Assembly (NCBI GenBank): GCA_011958945.1
Contig: BLLT01000015.1
Coordinates: 1-37,613, forward strand
DNA: 37,613 nucleotides
From: Lachnospiraceae bacterium
Lineage (GTDB): Bacteria; Bacillota; Clostridia; Lachnospirales; Lachnospiraceae
Direction: 5' to 3'
Shown: in pieces, positions 20,007-27,986 of the stretch
Layout: the number at the start of each line of letters is the position of its first letter
Position numbering within the stretch: the first letter of the stretch is position 1
The notes under the pieces: model-generated
Database searches by the model: none
What the model was told of the DNA's origin: nothing
Seen by the model: the letters and a program-made list of their open reading frames with translations, nothing else
Position numbers and translations under genes: made by a program

Positions 20007-21509
20007 ATGGTAGGAGTTTTAATTGGTTTGGCGGCAGCAGCAGTCATCATTGTCATTCTGGTGACAGGGTATAAGAAGGCGCCGCCGGATACGGCATTTA
20101 TTATTTCAGGCCTTAGGAAAAAGATAATTATAGGTAAGGCAAGCGTGAAAATTCCGTTTTTCGAGCGGATGGACAAATTGAGCCTTAAATTGATTGCTAT
20201 TGATGTGAAGACGTCCAATGCAGTACCTACGGCGGATTATATTAATATTCAGGTAGATGCTGCAGTAAATATAAAAATCAGCAGCGAACCGCAGAGACTT
20301 GCTTTGGCAGCTGAGAATTTCCTGAATCAGAATACCCAGTACATAGCCGGTATAGCCAGGGAAGTTCTGGAAGGCAATATGAGGGAAATCGTAGGCCGTA
20401 TGCGTCTGGAAGAAATGGTCAGCGACAGGCAGAAATTTGCTAATTTGGTAAAAGAAAATGCGGAGCCTGACCTGGCGGCTATGGGGTTGGATATCGTCAG
20501 CTTTAATGTGCAGAATTTTGCAGACGGTAATGGTGTTATCGATGACTTAGGTATTGATAATATTTCTCAGATTAAGAAAAAAGCAGCAATTGCAAAGGCA
20601 GAGGCGGAAAAAGAAATTGCGGTGGCTAAAGCGGATGCAGACCGTCAGGCCAATGATGCCCGTATTAATGCGGAAAGAGAAATCGCAAAGAAAAATAATG
20701 AACTTTCCCTGCAGAAATCGGAATTGAAGAAACTGGAGGATACAAAGAAGGCGGAAGCGGATGCGGCATATAAGATTCAGGAGCAGGAGCAGAGGAAAAC
20801 AATAGAAGTGGCCACTGCGGAAGCCAGCATTGCAAAGCAGGAAAAAGAAGTAACTTTAAAGCAAAAAGAAGCCGAAGTAAGGGAAAAAGCACTGGATGCA
20901 GAAGTGCGCAAGAGGGCAGAAGCGGAAAAGTTTGCCCGCCAGCAGCAATCCGATGCGGAACTGTATGAAAGGCAGAGAAAGGCGGAAGCGGAGAAATTCG
21001 AACAGGAAAGGGAAGCGGATGCCATGAAGGCAAAAGCGGAAGCACAGAAGTTTGCCAAAGAGCAGGAAGCGGCAGGAATCCGTATGGTAGGTGAAGCGGA
21101 GGCGGAGGCTATCCGTGCAAAGGGTATTGCGGAAGCGGAAGCTATGGAAAAGAAAGCGGAAGCTTACCAGAAGTATAATAATGCAGCTATGGCTGAAATG
21201 CTCATTAAAGTATTGCCTGATATCGCCGGAAAGATTGCAGAGCCTTTGACCCAGATCGATAAGATTACGATTATTGGAGGCGGCGGCCAGTCAGACGGAG
21301 TAAGCTCCGTAGCGGATAACGTACCTGCGGTAATGGCAAAGCTTTTTGAAACCATGAAGGATACGGTAGGTATAGATTTAGCGGATATTGTAAAAGCTGG
21401 TACTTATGATGCTAAGGTAAACAGGCACATTAGTATTACGACAGATGACGGGGAAGAAAATAATGATATAGATAAGGTCTCTGTGGCATCTTCTGAAATG
21501 TTGTTTTAA
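20007..21509 (+). CDS. Flotillin-like SPFH/Band-7 membrane scaffold protein
   Basis: A 500-residue protein with an N-terminal membrane segment (VGVLIGLAAAAVIIVILVTGY). An SPFH domain follows (about residues 30-190; YINIQVDAAVNIKIS, EVLEGNMREIVGRMRLEEMVSDR). A long Ala/Glu/Lys coiled coil with repeated EAEA/KAEAE blocks spans about residues 195-400. The C-terminus (MAEMLIKVLPDIAGKIAEPL, then IGGGGQ) matches flotillins. Flotillins form oligomeric membrane microdomain scaffolds. The frequently linked NfeD-like partner is not in the window. GGAGGGAG lies upstream. The gene is preceded by the MNT remnant and followed by an inverted repeat. Confidence 0.92.
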   Translation: MVGVLIGLAAAAVIIVILVTGYKKAPPDTAFIISGLRKKIIIGKASVKIPFFERMDKLSLKLIAIDVKTSNAVPTADYINIQVDAAVNIKISSEPQRLALAAENFLNQNTQYIAGIAREVLEGNMREIVGRMRLEEMVSDRQKFANLVKENAEPDLAAMGLDIVSFNVQNFADGNGVIDDLGIDNISQIKKKAAIAKAEAEKEIAVAKADADRQANDARINAEREIAKKNNELSLQKSELKKLEDTKKAEADAAYKIQEQEQRKTIEVATAEASIAKQEKEVTLKQKEAEVREKALDAEVRKRAEAEKFARQQQSDAELYERQRKAEAEKFEQEREADAMKAKAEAQKFAKEQEAAGIRMVGEAEAEAIRAKGIAEAEAMEKKAEAYQKYNNAAMAEMLIKVLPDIAGKIAEPLTQIDKITIIGGGGQSDGVSSVADNVPAVMAKLFETMKDTVGIDLADIVKAGTYDAKVNRHISITTDDGEENNDIDKVSVASSEMLF

Positions 21510-21524
21510 CTTTATTTGATTTGA

Positions 21525-21543
21525 GTCACAGCAAAGCTGTGAC
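21525..21543. repeat. Perfect hairpin after flotillin gene
   Basis: GTCACAGC-AAA-GCTGTGAC is a perfect 8-bp stem with a 3-base loop, 16 bases after the flotillin stop. It lacks a T-run (ATGGAGG follows), so it may stabilise an mRNA end rather than terminate. Confidence 0.6.
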
Positions 21544-21631
21544 ATGGAGGTTTGCGTGTAAAAGCGTTATAGAGAACAGAAGGCTATTTAGGGATGAATA
21601 AGCTGTGGATGAAGTAGAAATGTAGATAAAG

Positions 21632-21694
21632 TCTCCTGTAGCAGAAGGAGGATGGCGTTGCATGCCGGATTCATTTTGTTACGGGAGATTTTTT
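21632..21694 (+). terminator. Terminator-like hairpin in the leader of the LytTR regulator gene
   Basis: TCTCCTGTAGC (21632-21642) pairs with GTTACGGGAGA (21678-21688) over 11 positions with two G-U wobbles. TTTTTT follows at once. The 35-base loop contains AGGAGG. It lies 47 bases before the response-regulator start, so it either ends flotillin transcription or acts as an attenuator for the two-component system. The ORF-track start at 21652 lies inside this loop and is rejected. Confidence 0.6.
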
Positions 21695-21741
21695 ACCATA
21701 TAGGAAATAAGCAGATATATAGGATTGAGGTGGAAAGTTTT

Positions 21742-22449
21742 ATGGTCAGGATAGCGATTGTGGAAGATGAAATAATGTATAAAAAACAGCTGGAAGATTT
21801 TTTGCATCAGTATGAGAAAGAGAGAAAAGAAACATTTGAAATTACTCTGTTTACAGATGGAGATGAAATAATAGAGAATTATAAGGCACAGTTTGATATT
21901 ATCCTTATGGATATTCAAATGCAGTTTATGGATGGAATGACTACAGCAGAGGCAATAAGGGAAGTGGATTCGGAAGTAATTATTATATTTATAACAAATC
22001 TGCGTCAGTATGCCATACGGGGGTATGCAGTGGATGCTCTGGACTATGTGGTAAAACCGATATCCTATTTTGCTTTTTCGGAGAGGTTAAACAGAGCTGT
22101 CAGGCGGTTGAAAAAAAGAACAAAACATACCATTATAGTGAAAATGAGGGGAGGTATAACACGGATTGATGTGGCGGATCTTTATTATGTGGAGAGCAGA
22201 GATCATACAATGATTTACCACACTGCCAAAAAAAATATAGAGGCGTCCGGTACAATGAAAGAAGCGGAAAATATGCTTGTAGAATTTCATTTTTTCAGAG
22301 GGAATAAAGGATATCTGATTAATTTAGCCCATGTGGATTCCATACAGAATGATTATGCCGTTGTCCGAGGGGAAAAACTGCTTTTAAGCAGATCCAGGAA
22401 GAATGCTTTTATGGAGGAATTGACAAATTACTGGGGGGAAGTGAAATAG
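21742..22449 (+). CDS. LytTR-family response regulator (AgrA/LytR-like)
   Basis: A 235-residue regulator. The receiver domain opens with VRIAIVEDE (acidic pocket). The phosphoacceptor is Asp57 in ILMDIQM, and the conserved Lys lies in VVKPISY. The LytTR DNA-binding domain covers about residues 130-235 (VKMRGGITRIDVADLYYVES ... LINLAHVDSI ... LLLSRSRKNAF). LytTR proteins bind pairs of direct repeats with an ACAGTT-like core. Such a pair occurs upstream of the first GH3 gene. The start is placed at ATG 21742, where the receiver begins behind GAGGTGG, not at the track's 21652. Two bases separate its stop from the histidine kinase gene, so they form an operon. Confidence 0.92.
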   Translation: MVRIAIVEDEIMYKKQLEDFLHQYEKERKETFEITLFTDGDEIIENYKAQFDIILMDIQMQFMDGMTTAEAIREVDSEVIIIFITNLRQYAIRGYAVDALDYVVKPISYFAFSERLNRAVRRLKKRTKHTIIVKMRGGITRIDVADLYYVESRDHTMIYHTAKKNIEASGTMKEAENMLVEFHFFRGNKGYLINLAHVDSIQNDYAVVRGEKLLLSRSRKNAFMEELTNYWGEVK

Positions 22450-22451
22450 GG

Positions 22452-23765
22452 ATGGAAAATGTATTTCTTGATATTCCGAGGCTTTATACGGCAATTGCAG
22501 AGTGGACGGCCTGCATGGTGTATATTTTGAATATGAAAAAACGTTTTAAAGGAAAAACTCTGGCATTTTTATCATTAGGCGGACTTTTGATACAGAGTTT
22601 TTTCCTTGTTGTGACAGGAAATGTAAATATCATCTGGTGGATTCCCTGTATGATTACAGCCGTAATTTTGATGATCGGCTTTATCTGGATTTGTCATAAA
22701 GGAGACTGGAAGGATGCAGTGTATGTAGGGCTTCATGCTTTTGTTCTTGCGGAATTTGCTGCGTCTTTAGAATGGCTTTTGCACTGTTATTTTTTTAATG
22801 AAAAAGCAACGGATGCTGTCAGTTTTTGGATGACGGCTGTTATTTATGGGATTGTTTATAGTTTTTATGCCAGTCTGTTAAAGCGCCAGCAGTTGGAAAA
22901 TGAACAGCTGGATATAAAAGGGCCGGAACTTATGGCGACATTGCTGATTGCAGTTTCGATTTTTTCTGTAAGCAATCTGAGTTTTGTTTCAATGGATACT
23001 CCTTTCAGTACTTCCTATCAGGGTGCAGTGGCTATCATCCGGACAATGGTGGATTTGGGCGGTGCGGCGATTATGTATGCCTATTATTTGCAGCGTTTTC
23101 AATTTCGAATGAAACAGGAACTTTCCCTTATGCAGAATATTGTCCAGAATCAGTATCTCCAATATCAGATGTCAAAAGAGAGCATTGATGTAATCAATTA
23201 TAAATACCATGATTTAAAACATCAGATTGCCGTGCTGAGGGCGGAAGAGAGCGCAGAAAAAAGGATGGCTTTCCTGGATAGCATGGAAGAAGAAATTCAC
23301 CAATACGAGGTACAGAATAAAACGGGAAACAAAGTATTGGATGCAGTGCTTACAAGCAAAAATGTGGTTTGTGAACAGAACGGGATTTCCTTAAACTGTG
23401 TGGCAGACGGAGAACTATTGGACTTTATGGATATTATGGATATCTGTACGATTTTGGGGAATGCTCTGGATAATGCCATTGAGTGTGAAAAAAAGATTCA
23501 GGAAAAGGAAAAAAGGCTGATAGATGTAGCAATTTTTTCGAAAAAGGATTTTCTTATTATGCGGTTTGAAAATTATTTTGATGGGGAATTAAAATTTTCA
23601 GAAGGTAATTTGAAGACAACAAAAACAAAAAGAAGCGAACTTCATGGCTATGGGATTAAAAGTATTAAGCATGCGGTAAAAAAATATGGCGGAGCGGTGA
23701 ATATTAATGTAGAGGAAAACTGGTTTGAATTAAAAGTGTTGATTCCTATTCCATCGAAAAACTGA
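22452..23765 (+). CDS. GHKL-type sensor histidine kinase (AgrC-like)
   Basis: A 437-residue kinase. The first about 215 residues are hydrophobic, with roughly six membrane helices (for example LLIQSFFLVVTGNVNIIWWI and MATLLIAVSIFSVSNLSFV). This is the AgrC/ComD-style sensor layout rather than an extracellular PAS domain. The phosphoacceptor His253 is in KYHDLKHQIAVLR. The GHKL ATPase has an N-box DICTILGNALDNAIE and a G-box GYGIKSIKHAVKKYGG. These kinases often sense peptides, but no agrB/agrD-like genes are seen here, so the ligand is unknown. It should phosphorylate the adjacent LytTR regulator. Confidence 0.9.
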   Translation: MENVFLDIPRLYTAIAEWTACMVYILNMKKRFKGKTLAFLSLGGLLIQSFFLVVTGNVNIIWWIPCMITAVILMIGFIWICHKGDWKDAVYVGLHAFVLAEFAASLEWLLHCYFFNEKATDAVSFWMTAVIYGIVYSFYASLLKRQQLENEQLDIKGPELMATLLIAVSIFSVSNLSFVSMDTPFSTSYQGAVAIIRTMVDLGGAAIMYAYYLQRFQFRMKQELSLMQNIVQNQYLQYQMSKESIDVINYKYHDLKHQIAVLRAEESAEKRMAFLDSMEEEIHQYEVQNKTGNKVLDAVLTSKNVVCEQNGISLNCVADGELLDFMDIMDICTILGNALDNAIECEKKIQEKEKRLIDVAIFSKKDFLIMRFENYFDGELKFSEGNLKTTKTKRSELHGYGIKSIKHAVKKYGGAVNINVEENWFELKVLIPIPSKN

Positions 23766-23824
23766 ATTGAATGTTTTGCACAAAAAGAATATTTTAGAAT
23801 TGTGAAATATGCACATTTCGTTGA

Positions 23825-23858
23825 ACAGTTTACGAAAAAAAAATACAGTTTACGAAAA
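23825..23858 (+). promoter_or_regulatory. Direct-repeat LytTR-type binding site upstream of GH3 operon
   Basis: Two perfect 14-bp copies of ACAGTTTACGAAAA start at 23825 and 23845, a period of 20 bp. Each ACAGTTTAC fits the published LytTR consensus [TA][AC][CA]GTTN[AG][TC]. The ACAGTT core is the same as in AgrA sites. The gap between 9-mers is 11 bases rather than the usual 12-13. The pair ends 5 bases before the candidate -35 box, a typical activator position. Confidence 0.75.
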
Positions 23859-23863
23859 GTGCG

Positions 23864-23891
23864 TTTGCAGAATAAAAAAGAATGCTATACT
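23864..23891 (+). promoter_or_regulatory. Promoter of the surface GH3 operon
   Basis: TTTGCA (23864-23869), a 16-base spacer and TATACT (23886-23891). The -35 hexamer is poor and the -10 hexamer good, as expected for a promoter needing an activator bound just upstream. It leads to the GH3 start at 23930 behind AAGGAGG. Confidence 0.6.
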
Positions 23892-23929
23892 AAGAGCCAT
23901 CAAAAACAGATGAAAAGAAGGAGGCAAAA

Positions 23930-26900
23930 ATGTTTAGGAAAAAGTTAAACAAAACAGTGGCTCTGTTGTTGTGCGGCATTCTTACATTTAGTGTTATGGC
24001 ATGCGGCAACAGTACAGAACAGCCGGCAGAAATGCAGGAAGAAACAACACAGGAAACGTCTGATGCGTCCGAAAGTCCGGAAACGGTTCAGACGGCATCA
24101 CCGGAAACACCGGTGCTGTATGAGTCAGAGTATGGGAGCAAGGCGGAAGCTTTGGAGGCTGGCCTTGCACTGAATCTGGAAATTTCCAAAGAAGGTATGA
24201 TCCTTTTGAAGAATGAAGAAAAAGCACTTCCTCTTGCAGGCGGTGCAAAAGTAACGCTGCTCGGTTATGCGGCGATTAATCCGGATGCAGGCAGCGGAGC
24301 AAACGTAGTAGATGCTTCGGCAGGGGCTGCTATTGCAAAGAAAACTGTCATAACCAGCATGGAAGATGCGGGCTTTAGCCTGAATAAAACGGTGATTGAC
24401 CTGTATACTAAGTGGGAATCTGAGGATGTGGAAGGCGCAGAGGCGGATGACCAGGGAAATATTCCCAAGAAAACTTCCGATATTCTGGTTGCTGAGGACT
24501 TTGCAGAGGCTTCAGAGACAGATGAGTGGAAATCCTCAATTGAGGAATACAGTGATGCGGCTATCGTAGTTATTTCCGGTGGAACCGGTGAAATTTCAGG
24601 AGATGGAAGAGTGCATCCCTGTCAGTTGGATGATGTACAGTATGACCTGATTGATTATGCGACAGAAAATTTTGACAAAGTTATCGTACTGGTAAACAAA
24701 AGTACACCGATTGAGATAGCGGATATCCAGAGAAACAGCAAAGTAGATGCTGTGCTGAATATCGGTGAACCCGGTGATAACGGGTTTGATGCCCTTGGTA
24801 TGATTCTTTCCGGCGAGGTGAATCCTTCCGGCAGGACAGTGGATGCCTGGGCGGTAGATTTTACGAAGAACCCGTCTTATCCTATTTTCAACATCTCTTT
24901 GAGCGATGATGGACAGAGCACGGACGGAAACGGTAATCTGGTTGGATATACCCGTTACAGTGTAAACGGCGAACTGGTAGATACATGGTCCGTAGGTTAT
25001 GAAGAAGGTATCTATGTGGGATATAGATATTATGAGACAAGAGCTCACGAAGAAGGCGGCAGCTGGTGGGAAAATAATGTAAACTATCCTTTTGGCTATG
25101 GTCTTTCCTACACTGATTTCACATGGGAAGTTACACCTGCCACGGCGGCGGATTCTGCCATTACAAAAGATGACACATTGTCATTTGACGTAAAAGTAAC
25201 AAATAATGGCGATGTTGCAGGTAAAGATGTTGTTCAGCTGTATTATACGGCTCCTTATGGTGAAGAGGAGACCGGAAACGAAACGGTAATCGAGAAAGCT
25301 TATGTTGTCCTTGGGGATTATGCAAAGACAGGTATTATCGAACCGGGTGCCAGCGAGACAGTGACGCTTTCCGTAAAGGTATCCGATATGGCTTCTTATG
25401 ATGAAGTGACAGATAAGACTTATGTGCTGGATGCCGGTACATATAATGTAAAGATTGCAGAAAACTCACATTATGGAATGGGCGATAATGATATTGACTT
25501 TAATTATTCCGTAGGGGAAAAGGCTCTTTGCAATACGGCAGTGACAGGGGCAGAGATTACAAATGTTCTGGATGATGTGACAGAAGGCTTTAAGAGCGAA
25601 GGTTATACGGCACTGAGCCGCAGTGATTTTGCAGGCACTATGCCGGATGGTTTTGAACACGTAAAGGAAATTTCTGAGGAAGAACTGGCAACATGGAAAT
25701 ATGATGATGAGGCATTTAATGCTTATTATGATGCAGCAAGCATTGGTACGCCTGTTTATGAGACGGATGCGGCAAACCGTACGTCAGACAGATATAGTGT
25801 GGTACTTTCCGACTTAATCGGTGCAGATGCGGATGATCCTCGTTATCAGGAACTGGTAGAGCAGCTGACATTAGAAGAGATGATAAACATGGTGAATTCC
25901 GGCGGTTTTGATTCCGAGGCAATTCCTTATATAGGCAAACCTTATTCCCGTGATACGGACGGTCCTAAAGGCTGGACGGGCAACTATACGGATACAAATG
26001 ACAGATATAACTATTTTGCAGCAGAGCCTATGATAGCGGCAACCTATAATAATGATCTTCTTTACCAGATGGGCGTTATGATTGGCGAACAAGGTTTGTG
26101 GGGCAACAGCACACAGGAAAGCGGTATGGTTTATAACTATACAGGCTGGTATGCACCGGGCATGAATATTCATCGTTCTCCTTTCGACAGACGCGGATCT
26201 GAGTATTATTCGGAGGATCCTTACCTTACAGGAAAACTGGCAGCGAATGTGTCTCTGGGTGCAAAATCAAAAGGGGCTTACATTACGCTGAAGCACTTTG
26301 CATTCCACAATGACGGTGCCGGTTCGAGTACTTACCGTAACGGCGCGATGGGTGCAGATGGTACGGGAACAGGCGGTTTATCCGCATGGATGACAGAACA
26401 GGCTGCACGTGAAATTTACTTAAAAGGATTCCAGAGGGCGGTAGAAGAAGGCGAAGCAACGTTTGCAATGGGTTCCTTTACCAGAATCGGTAAGACATGG
26501 TGCGGCGGCAGTTATGCGGTGATGAATCAGATTACCCGCGGCGAGTGGGGATTCAAAGGATCGGTGGTAACAGATATCGTTATATATAATACATGTAATG
26601 CTTACCAGTTGATTAAATCGGGTGCTAATCTGATGCTGGATGCCATGGTTTATAATATAGAAGGCGGTATCTACCTGGATAAAGAAGAAATCCTTGCCAT
26701 GGATGAAGATGCAAAGAACATTACCATTCATTGTCTTCAGGAAGCAACAAAACAGGTTCTGTATATGGTTGCGAACAGCAATGCTATGCAGATGCCGAAG
26801 GGAACTAAAGTAGTTTATAAGGATACTGTTGAAGTGGACGGCGAAGATGTTGCGATGACGCTTGAAAATGCAAAAACAGGCGAAGCTTATACTTCCATAG

Positions 26901-27109
26901 AAGTGAATACGGCTATTCTGAATACTTATTATCCGTATTCCAATATTACTTATACAGTGGAAGGACTTCCGGAAGGATTAAGCTTTGATGCGGAAGCCGG
27001 CGTTATAAGCGGTATCCCGTCGGCGGCAGGAAGCTATACGGTTAAGATTACAGCAGAAGCGACAGGTTACGAATCCGCTTCTATAGAATTACCCCTTACC
27101 GTTGAATAA
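23930..27109 (+). CDS. Surface lipoprotein glycoside hydrolase family 3, circularly permuted
   Basis: A 1059-residue exported enzyme. Lipoprotein signal MFRKKLNKTVALLLCGILT has lipobox VMAC, followed by an acidic linker to about residue 60. Domain order is reversed compared with ordinary GH3. The C-type alpha/beta sandwich comes first (SKEGMILLKNEEKALPL near residue 85; acid/base candidate in GTGEISGDGR). The fibronectin-III-like domain is next (YPFGYGLSYTDF, VVQLYYTAPY). The catalytic barrel is last (DTDGPKGWTG, APGMNIHRSPFDRRGSEYYSEDP, LKHFAFHND). The predicted nucleophile is Asp882 in GSVVTDIVIYN. A C-terminal He_PIG/Ig-like domain (GLPEGLSFDAEAGVISGIPSAAG) follows. Permuted GH3s are known from rumen Clostridia. 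Beta-glucosidase-like activity is likely; the substrate is unknown. Confidence 0.88.
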   Translation: MFRKKLNKTVALLLCGILTFSVMACGNSTEQPAEMQEETTQETSDASESPETVQTASPETPVLYESEYGSKAEALEAGLALNLEISKEGMILLKNEEKALPLAGGAKVTLLGYAAINPDAGSGANVVDASAGAAIAKKTVITSMEDAGFSLNKTVIDLYTKWESEDVEGAEADDQGNIPKKTSDILVAEDFAEASETDEWKSSIEEYSDAAIVVISGGTGEISGDGRVHPCQLDDVQYDLIDYATENFDKVIVLVNKSTPIEIADIQRNSKVDAVLNIGEPGDNGFDALGMILSGEVNPSGRTVDAWAVDFTKNPSYPIFNISLSDDGQSTDGNGNLVGYTRYSVNGELVDTWSVGYEEGIYVGYRYYETRAHEEGGSWWENNVNYPFGYGLSYTDFTWEVTPATAADSAITKDDTLSFDVKVTNNGDVAGKDVVQLYYTAPYGEEETGNETVIEKAYVVLGDYAKTGIIEPGASETVTLSVKVSDMASYDEVTDKTYVLDAGTYNVKIAENSHYGMGDNDIDFNYSVGEKALCNTAVTGAEITNVLDDVTEGFKSEGYTALSRSDFAGTMPDGFEHVKEISEEELATWKYDDEAFNAYYDAASIGTPVYETDAANRTSDRYSVVLSDLIGADADDPRYQELVEQLTLEEMINMVNSGGFDSEAIPYIGKPYSRDTDGPKGWTGNYTDTNDRYNYFAAEPMIAATYNNDLLYQMGVMIGEQGLWGNSTQESGMVYNYTGWYAPGMNIHRSPFDRRGSEYYSEDPYLTGKLAANVSLGAKSKGAYITLKHFAFHNDGAGSSTYRNGAMGADGTGTGGLSAWMTEQAAREIYLKGFQRAVEEGEATFAMGSFTRIGKTWCGGSYAVMNQITRGEWGFKGSVVTDIVIYNTCNAYQLIKSGANLMLDAMVYNIEGGIYLDKEEILAMDEDAKNITIHCLQEATKQVLYMVANSNAMQMPKGTKVVYKDTVEVDGEDVAMTLENAKTGEAYTSIEVNTAILNTYYPYSNITYTVEGLPEGLSFDAEAGVISGIPSAAGSYTVKITAEATGYESASIELPLTVE

Positions 27110-27145
27110 GAGACAGATATTTTTAGATAATAATAAAGAACCTTT

Positions 27146-27183
27146 ACAGATGCAGTTGCGGCACTGGCCGCAATTGTATCTGT
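27146..27183. repeat. Intercistronic 17-bp hairpin after first GH3 gene
   Basis: ACAGATGCAGTTGCGGC pairs with GCCGCAATTGTATCTGT (two wobble pairs) around the loop ACTG. Only TT follows, so full termination is unlikely. It may be a partial terminator or RNA-stability element that sets the GH3 to lipoprotein ratio. Confidence 0.65.
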
Positions 27184-27256
27184 TTCAAAATACCCATGGA
27201 ATCGGGTTGGAACTCTTACAGTAAATTTAAATCAGAAAAAAATGGAGGAAAATGGA

Positions 27257-27922
27257 ATGAAAAAGAAAGCGGCAGCTGCCGTACTCATGGCGGCGGTAAC
27301 GATATTTATGATAGCTTGCGGCGGCAGTAACGATGCGGGGAACGGTGCAGCGCCTGAAAGTGAAGAGACGGCGGAAGCTGAAGAAGAAAGTGCAGATACA
27401 GAAGGAACGGGAACAGAATATATTTTTGAAGCAGAATATACCGTATTGGAAGGGCTGGAAGGACTCGGCGTATCCGGTTCGCCGACAGGAATAGGCCTTG
27501 CAAAGGAAAAAGCCAGTGCAAGTAATGGATTTTATGTAGGAGAACTCGGCACATCCAGTCCGATTACTTTTGTGATTACATCTGATGCCGATGCAGCAGC
27601 TACTTTAAAAGGCGTATTCGGCTCCAATGCTTTGGGAAACTGCAGTTGGAATCCGGAAAGCTTTATTGTGACTGTGAACGGCGAAGCAGTCCAGTATGAG
27701 GAATTTACAACGGATAATGGAATGGATGCAAACGATCAGGAAAATTTCAAGACAAAAAATCTTGGTGAAATTCAGTTAAAAGCAGGAGAAAATGAGATTG
27801 TTTTTGTTGCAGGGGATAACACCTATCGAAGCAATCTTCCCAGTGCACCTTCTATAGACTGTCTGAAAATTACAACAGAAGCGGCGCTTTCCATGGAAGA
27901 AGTTGTGGAAAATATTGAATAA
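27257..27922 (+). CDS. Small lipoprotein with carbohydrate-binding-module-like domain
   Basis: A 221-residue exported protein. The signal peptide MKKKAAAAVLMAAVTIFM ends in lipobox MIAC, and an acidic Glu/Ala/Asp linker runs to about residue 55. The remaining about 160 residues look like a beta-sandwich of the CBM6/CBM35 type: it opens with FEAEYTVLEG and has GFYVGEL, an ILE/Val-rich core, and closes with PSIDCLKIT. There are no catalytic motifs. The start follows GGAGG at ATG 27257; the track start 27242 covers that ribosome binding site. Lying between two surface GH3 genes, it may hold or present glycan to them. The family assignment is by overall pattern only. Confidence 0.7.
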   Translation: MKKKAAAAVLMAAVTIFMIACGGSNDAGNGAAPESEETAEAEEESADTEGTGTEYIFEAEYTVLEGLEGLGVSGSPTGIGLAKEKASASNGFYVGELGTSSPITFVITSDADAAATLKGVFGSNALGNCSWNPESFIVTVNGEAVQYEEFTTDNGMDANDQENFKTKNLGEIQLKAGENEIVFVAGDNTYRSNLPSAPSIDCLKITTEAALSMEEVVENIE

Positions 27923-27942
27923 TACTGTGAAATATTTGTGCA

Positions 27943-27980
27943 TGCGATTCCTCTGTTAAGGGATTGCGGCAGAAATGGAG
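27943..27980 (+). repeat. Possible divergent leader element before second permuted GH3
   Basis: TGCGATTCCT (27943-27952) pairs with AGGGATTGCG (27959-27968) over 10 positions with wobbles, loop CTGTTA. GGCAGAAATGGAG follows, giving the ribosome binding site. The 3' 12-mer is identical to the family end, but the hairpin sequence differs. It may be a relative or convergence on a strong ribosome binding site. Confidence 0.35.
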
Positions 27981-27986
27981 AAGATC

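Noticed and set aside
20665-21045. 126-residue minus ORF rich in Pro/Leu/Ser
   Set aside because: It is a shadow of the flotillin coiled coil's repetitive Ala/Glu/Lys codons.
21652-21741. Thirty-residue N-terminal extension of the response regulator
   Set aside because: It starts inside a terminator-like hairpin loop. The receiver domain begins at ATG 21742 with its own ribosome binding site.
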